Assembly (NCBI RefSeq): GCF_042408815.1
Contig: NZ_JBHOQR010000011.1
Span: 1 to 27,867 of the forward strand
Direction of reading: 5' to 3'
Source of the DNA: Thermoflexus sp042408815
GTDB lineage: Bacteria > Chloroflexota > Anaerolineae > Thermoflexales > Thermoflexaceae
DNA: 27,867 bases
The position numbers and the translations under genes were made by a program. Shown here in pieces: positions 24,172 to 27,867 of the stretch (position 1 is its first letter; every line of letters starts with the position of its first letter). The notes beneath the pieces were generated by a model, which saw only the letters and a program-made list of their open reading frames with translations, made no database searches and was not told the DNA's origin.

Positions 24172-24522
24172 CGGTTATGCTCCCCGCCATGAATGATTAA
24201 GAGCCTGAAGGTCAAGAGGAGGCGCCTTCCGCCTGGGGATCTCTCCTTCCCGGGAGCCCCATGGGCCTGTGACCCCTATCTAGACCCGCCTCCGGGGCCC
24301 GCTGAGCCCGGTAAAACCCGAATCATTTTAGCGCAGGGAAGCCTTTCTCGGCGGCTCCATCGCCGGGTCATACGCTTTCCACCGATCGCGCCTTCACAGG
24401 GGGTGGACCGCCTTCAGCCCTCGTTCCAACGCAGGACCAGCCGGGGAGGGCTTGCCTTCCACCCTTCCGCTTCCTATAATCAAACCGCTTTACCCAGATC
24501 CATTTTTGAGGATGAGCGGCCA
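24172..24522. other. Divergent intergenic region between the ABC permease and secD
   Basis: These 351 bases lie between the start codons of the two divergent genes. The right end holds the secD promoter. For the permease direction I find only weak candidates: a TTGACC near 24210 (minus strand) without a matching -10 box. Short imperfect inverted repeats occur around 24220-24260 but none is convincing. No RNA gene, riboswitch or small gene is recognised. Confidence 0.5.
24452..24480 (+). promoter_or_regulatory. Sigma70-type promoter of secD-secF
   Basis: TTGCCT at 24452-24457 is followed after exactly 17 bases by a perfect TATAAT at 24475-24480. Transcription would start near 24487, giving a leader of about 36 bases before the secD ATG at 24523. 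The local sequence is AT-richer than its surroundings. Confidence 0.75.
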
Positions 24523-25941
24523 ATGCGGAACCGAAACCTTTGGCTGGTCCTCATCGGCCTTCTGGCAGTTTTCGCCCTCTGGGTGGATTTCTCGGAAACA
24601 CAGATCGCGATCGATTTCCTGGGCATTCGCCGGGAGATCCGTACCGTGCTCGGGCTGGATCTTCAGGGAGGGATCCAGATCCTCCTGGAAGCCGATGTCC
24701 CGCCTAACCAGCCGGTGGATCGGGGGAACCTGGAGGATACCCGGCGCATTATTGAGAACCGGGTCAACGCCCTGGGGGTGAGCGAGCCGGTGGTGCAGAT
24801 CGCTGGGAACCGACGGATTGTGGTGGAGCTCCCTGGGGTCACAAACCTGGAGCAGGCGGTCAACACCATCAAGCAAACCGGCCTGCTCGAATTCGTGGAC
24901 GCCGGGGCTGCCCCGATCCCGGAGGGCACCGTCATCCGCACCACCCTGGATGTCTCCCCGACGGAGACCGTTCCCCTCACGGGGACGCCGACGCTGACCC
25001 TCACCCCGGCGCTGACGGAAACCGCGCCGATCACCGGAACGAGCCCGGTGAGCCCGACCGAGCGGGTGTATCCGACGGTTATGACCGGTCGGAATCTACG
25101 CAGCGCCCGGCCGCAGCTGGATCAGTTCCGCCAGCCGGAGGTGGCTTTCACCCTGGATGCCGAGGGCACCCGGCTCTTCGCGGAATACACATCCCGGAAT
25201 GTGGGGCGCTATCTTTGCATTGTGCTCGACAAGAAAGTGATCTCCTGCCCGGTGATCCAGGAGCCGATCCCACAAGGGCAGGGGGTGATCCGCATGGGCT
25301 CAGGGAGCACCCTGGCGGATGCCGAGGCCCTAGCGGTGACCCTGCGCTATGGCGCCCTGCCGGTGCCGTTAAAGATCGTGGACACTCGGAACATCGGGCC
25401 GACCCTGGGCCGGGAATCGATCCACCGCAGCCTGATCGCCGGGATAGTGGGGTTCGCCACCGTCGCCCTCTTCATGATCCTTTACTATCGGGTGCCAGGG
25501 ATCCTGGCTGTTCTCGCCCTCAGCCTTTACACCGCTATGGTGTTCGCAATCTTCAAGCTCCTCCCAGTTACCTTAACCCTGCCCGGGATCGCCGGGTTTG
25601 TGCTCTCCATTGGGATGGCAGTGGATGCCAATATCCTGATCTTCGAGCGGTTGAAAGAGGAGCTTCGCGCCGGCCGCGCCCTCGCCATGGCCATCGATTA
25701 TGGCTTCGAGCGCGCCTGGCCCTCCATCCGGGATTCCAACATCTCCACCCTGATCACCTGCGCCATCCTGTATGTGTTCGGCCTGAACTTCGGGGCGAGC
25801 ATGGTGCGGGGATTCGCCCTCACCCTGGCGATCGGGGTGGCGGCCAGTCTGTTCACCGGCATCTGGGTCACACGGGCCTTCCTCCACGCATTGCTGGATC
25901 GCCTCAGCGCTCAGGGCCAGAAGCGCTGGTTCGGGATCTGA
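24523..25941 (+). CDS. secD: Protein translocase subunit SecD
   Basis: With SecF it uses the proton gradient to pull preproteins across the membrane after SecYEG/SecA. It has 472 aa. The first helix (about 5-21), the DLQGGIQILLE motif (46-56), the large extracytoplasmic P1 domain and the five C-terminal helices of the RND-like fold (from about 300, including SIGMAVDANILIFERLKEE) are present. Residues about 145-185 form a Thr/Pro-rich insertion (for example TGTPTLTLTPALTETAP) within P1 that is not part of the core fold. The ATG at 24523 lies 11 bases after GAGG and starts the family N-terminus. secF follows after 57 bases. Confidence 0.95.
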   Translation: MRNRNLWLVLIGLLAVFALWVDFSETQIAIDFLGIRREIRTVLGLDLQGGIQILLEADVPPNQPVDRGNLEDTRRIIENRVNALGVSEPVVQIAGNRRIVVELPGVTNLEQAVNTIKQTGLLEFVDAGAAPIPEGTVIRTTLDVSPTETVPLTGTPTLTLTPALTETAPITGTSPVSPTERVYPTVMTGRNLRSARPQLDQFRQPEVAFTLDAEGTRLFAEYTSRNVGRYLCIVLDKKVISCPVIQEPIPQGQGVIRMGSGSTLADAEALAVTLRYGALPVPLKIVDTRNIGPTLGRESIHRSLIAGIVGFATVALFMILYYRVPGILAVLALSLYTAMVFAIFKLLPVTLTLPGIAGFVLSIGMAVDANILIFERLKEELRAGRALAMAIDYGFERAWPSIRDSNISTLITCAILYVFGLNFGASMVRGFALTLAIGVAASLFTGIWVTRAFLHALLDRLSAQGQKRWFGI

Positions 25942-25998
25942 AAAGCACACTTCACCTTTGTGCTCTCCGTGAGGGGAAAAGATTCCGGGAGGCAGGGA

Positions 25999-26928
25999 AT
26001 GATCGACATCATCGGCAAGCGCTACTGGTATTTCGCCCTTTCGCTTATGGTCATCCTTCCGGGCCTGATCTCTCTGGCCCTTTACGGGCTACCACTGGCC
26101 ATCGATTACACCGGCGGCTCACTGATGGAGATCCGGCTTCCGCCGGGCGTCGCCGCATCCAGCGAGGAAGTCATCGGGGTGGTCGGGAAGATCACCGGGT
26201 TCAACGTCGCCGACATCCGGGTCCAGCCATCCCTCCAGGGCACCCTGATCATCCGCACCCGGGAAATCGACGCGCCAACCAAGACCCGCCTGGAGGAGGC
26301 CCTGCGCTCCCGTTATGGGGAGATCACCATGGAGCGTTTCGAATCGGTGGGGCCCACAGTGGGCGCTGAGGTGACCCGAGGCGCCTTGGTGGCAGTGGCC
26401 ATGGCCTCCTTAGCCATCATGCTCTATCTCACCTTTGCCTTCCGCCAGGTCCCCCACGCCTTCCGCTACGGCGTCGCGGCCGTCTTGGCCCTGCTGCACG
26501 ATGTGGCCGTGGTGGTGGGCACCGCCTCCATCTTCGGCAAGGTCTTTGGCTGGGAGGTGGATGCCCTCTTCCTCACCGCCGTGCTGACGGTGATCGGCTT
26601 CTCCGTCCACGACTCCATCGTGGTGTTCGACCGCATCCGTGAGAACCTCATCCGCTATCGCGGCGAACCCTATGAGCGAATCGTCAACCACAGCATCCTG
26701 CAAACCCTGGATCGATCGATCAACACCCAGCTCACGTTGATCTTCACCCTGGTCGCCTTGCTCCTCTTCGGGGGGACAACCATCCGCCAGTTCATCGCCA
26801 CGCTGCTGATCGGGATGATCAGCGGAACCTATTCCTCCATCTTTAACGCAGCGCCCATCCTGGTGGTCTGGGAGAAACGGGAGTGGCGGACCTGGTTCCG
26901 CCGCCCGGCGGAGCAACCGGTTCCGTAG
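25999..26928 (+). CDS. secF: Protein translocase subunit SecF
   Basis: Partner of SecD in the accessory Sec translocation complex. It has 309 aa with six membrane helices. The first helix is followed by the IDYTGGSLMEI motif (about 34-44), the small P4 domain (about 45-115, ending VGPTVGAEV), then the C-terminal membrane block with LLHDVAVVVG, IGFSVHDSIVVFDRIRENL and the helix segment SINTQLTLIFT. GGGAGG (25987-25992) lies six bases before the ATG at 25999; a GTG at 25960 would add 13 unrelated residues. Expression is probably from the secD promoter. A hairpin follows at 26945-26985. Confidence 0.95.
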   Translation: MIDIIGKRYWYFALSLMVILPGLISLALYGLPLAIDYTGGSLMEIRLPPGVAASSEEVIGVVGKITGFNVADIRVQPSLQGTLIIRTREIDAPTKTRLEEALRSRYGEITMERFESVGPTVGAEVTRGALVAVAMASLAIMLYLTFAFRQVPHAFRYGVAAVLALLHDVAVVVGTASIFGKVFGWEVDALFLTAVLTVIGFSVHDSIVVFDRIRENLIRYRGEPYERIVNHSILQTLDRSINTQLTLIFTLVALLLFGGTTIRQFIATLLIGMISGTYSSIFNAAPILVVWEKREWRTWFRRPAEQPVP

Positions 26929-26947
26929 CATCGGGCGGGGCATCCGG

Positions 26948-27002
26948 GGCCTGGAGGGGGCACAGCAGGCGCTCCCTCCGGGCCGTCTGATCCCCCCGTT
27001 TT
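26948..27002 (+). terminator. Possible terminator after secF
   Basis: GGCCTGGAGGG (26948-26958) pairs with 26974-26984 through one G-T wobble, and three more pairs can extend the stem inward. A TTTT run occurs at 26999-27002, but 14 bases after the stem, so it is not a classical intrinsic terminator. The rest of 26929-27061 shows nothing else I can name. Confidence 0.4.
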
Positions 27003-27061
27003 GAGGAGCTGGCGCGGCCTGGCCTCCGATCGGAAAGCCGGGGATTCCCTCCCCATGCCCT

Positions 27062-27862
27062 TCAGCTCCCCCGCCCCTCCTCCAGAAAGCACCGCAATCC
27101 CTCCACAATCCCCTCCACCACGCGCTCCCGCCCCCGGGTGAGAAGCTCCCGATCCAGGTAAAGGAAACCGGTCTCCATAATCGCCGCGGGGGTCTCCGGC
27201 GCGATCTCCCGGAACGCGTGGTAGTCCGTCATATCGTAGGTGATGCTGTCCGCATGGAAACGCAACCCGGTGCTCCGACCGTAAGCGGAGACCAGACAGG
27301 TCACCAGGCGATCGCTCTGCTCCGGCACCATATCGGCCTGGGCCCGCGCGACTTTGAAGCCGGTCGCCAGCTCATTGATGTATTCACAGGAATCGGCATG
27401 GATCGAGAGCAGAGCGGCCGCGCGGTATCCATGAAGTCGCGTGTCGAACTCTTCCAGGATATCCACTGTGTATCCCAGCGCCTCCAGACGACGGGCCACC
27501 TCCCGGGCGATCGCGGTGTTCACCTCCACCTCCGTGAGCCCATCCGCGCAAACCGTCCCGCTATCGTGCCCCAGATGCCCGGCGACCAGGCCCACCCGGG
27601 GCGACCGGGAGGGAGACGACGGCTGAGCCGTGATATACACCGGATGGCCAGATAGAGCTGCAGAAAGCCTCCGGTAGCTTTCCCGTCCACTGAGAAATGC
27701 CGCGATCAGCAGCCCAGGAAACAGCAACAGGATGAGCGTTCGCAAAGGCAACCTCGAGGGCCCTCGAACCCTGCCGGTTGAGCGAGGATACGCCATCGGT
27801 GATCGGGCCCGTTTTCGAAACTCCTTTGTGGAACGCGATCCAGTGGCCATCGCTTCACCCAT
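27062..27862 (-). CDS. N-acetylmuramoyl-L-alanine amidase (Amidase_3 fold), membrane-anchored
   Basis: A zinc amidase that would cut the bond between MurNAc and the stem peptide of peptidoglycan. The predicted 266 aa start with a basic cytoplasmic segment (1-40) and one membrane helix (41-58). The catalytic domain runs from about 88 to the end. Likely zinc/catalytic residues are H96 (AGHLGHDSG), E111 (LTEVEVN), H155 (LLSIHADSC) and E230 (IMETGFL), all in the expected order. The first motif differs from the usual DPGHGG. The ATG at 27862 is five bases from the window edge, so its ribosome site cannot be seen, and the gene may begin further out or at the ATG at 27850. It converges on secF. Confidence 0.82.
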   Translation of the reverse strand: MGEAMATGSRSTKEFRKRARSPMAYPRSTGRVRGPSRLPLRTLILLLFPGLLIAAFLSGRESYRRLSAALSGHPVYITAQPSSPSRSPRVGLVAGHLGHDSGTVCADGLTEVEVNTAIAREVARRLEALGYTVDILEEFDTRLHGYRAAALLSIHADSCEYINELATGFKVARAQADMVPEQSDRLVTCLVSAYGRSTGLRFHADSITYDMTDYHAFREIAPETPAAIMETGFLYLDRELLTRGRERVVEGIVEGLRCFLEEGRGS

Positions 27863-27867
27863 CCGAA

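Noticed and set aside
1..27867. CRISPR arrays, insertion sequences, tRNA or rRNA genes, prophage genes
   Set aside because: I scanned for regular spaced repeats, transposase-like proteins and tRNA-like cloverleafs and saw none; the window reads as a stable core-genome region.

Overview
The window is a high-GC (roughly 65-68%, estimated by eye) bacterial chromosome segment. It has long operons, strong GGAGG-type ribosome binding sites and no mobile elements, RNA genes or CRISPR arrays that I can see. Several features fit a thermophilic Chloroflexota member (Thermoflexus/Anaerolineae-like): archaeal-type short LeuC, LeuD and Asd, a pyruvate-based citramalate synthase, a Thr/Pro-rich insertion in SecD, and a large class II aldolase. 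This placement is an inference from gene character, not from a database match.

Left half (1-13265, + strand): one long branched-chain amino acid operon in the order ilvB-ilvN-ilvC-leuA-leuC-(53-aa small ORF)-leuD-(74-aa small ORF)-cimA-leuB-ilvD-asd. The cluster can make valine and leucine precursors from pyruvate. It makes 2-oxobutyrate for isoleucine by the citramalate route (CimA, then LeuC/LeuD/LeuB), so threonine deaminase is not needed. The aminotransferase is not in the window. Upstream lies what looks like a complete ribosome-mediated transcription attenuator. It has a near-consensus promoter (TTGACA-N17-TATAAA, 20-48), a 36-codon leader peptide with 15 Leu/Val/Ile residues in a 19-residue stretch (85-195), a perfect 14-bp terminator hairpin with a T-run (232-268), and a perfect 13-bp competing antiterminator pairing (166-178 with 240-252). 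This is the most interesting element of the window.

Middle (13266-20392): a DMT/EamA exporter (+). Then a minus-strand operon lgt - pentaheme membrane cytochrome c - MGT-like glycosyltransferase, in which the last two genes overlap by ATGA. Divergent from lgt is a plus-strand pair, a small zinc-ribbon protein and a large class II aldolase-like enzyme. A second EamA exporter (-) converges on the aldolase gene, with a perfect hairpin between them.

Right part (20494-27867): a minus-strand two-component system (OmpR-family regulator followed by a PhoR-like histidine kinase) and a two-domain fused ABC permease of the NitT/TauT type without an ATPase or binding protein beside it. Divergent from this are secD-secF (+), driven from a clear TTGCCT-N17-TATAAT promoter. 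At the right edge is a membrane-anchored Amidase_3-type cell-wall amidase (-), which may continue beyond the window.
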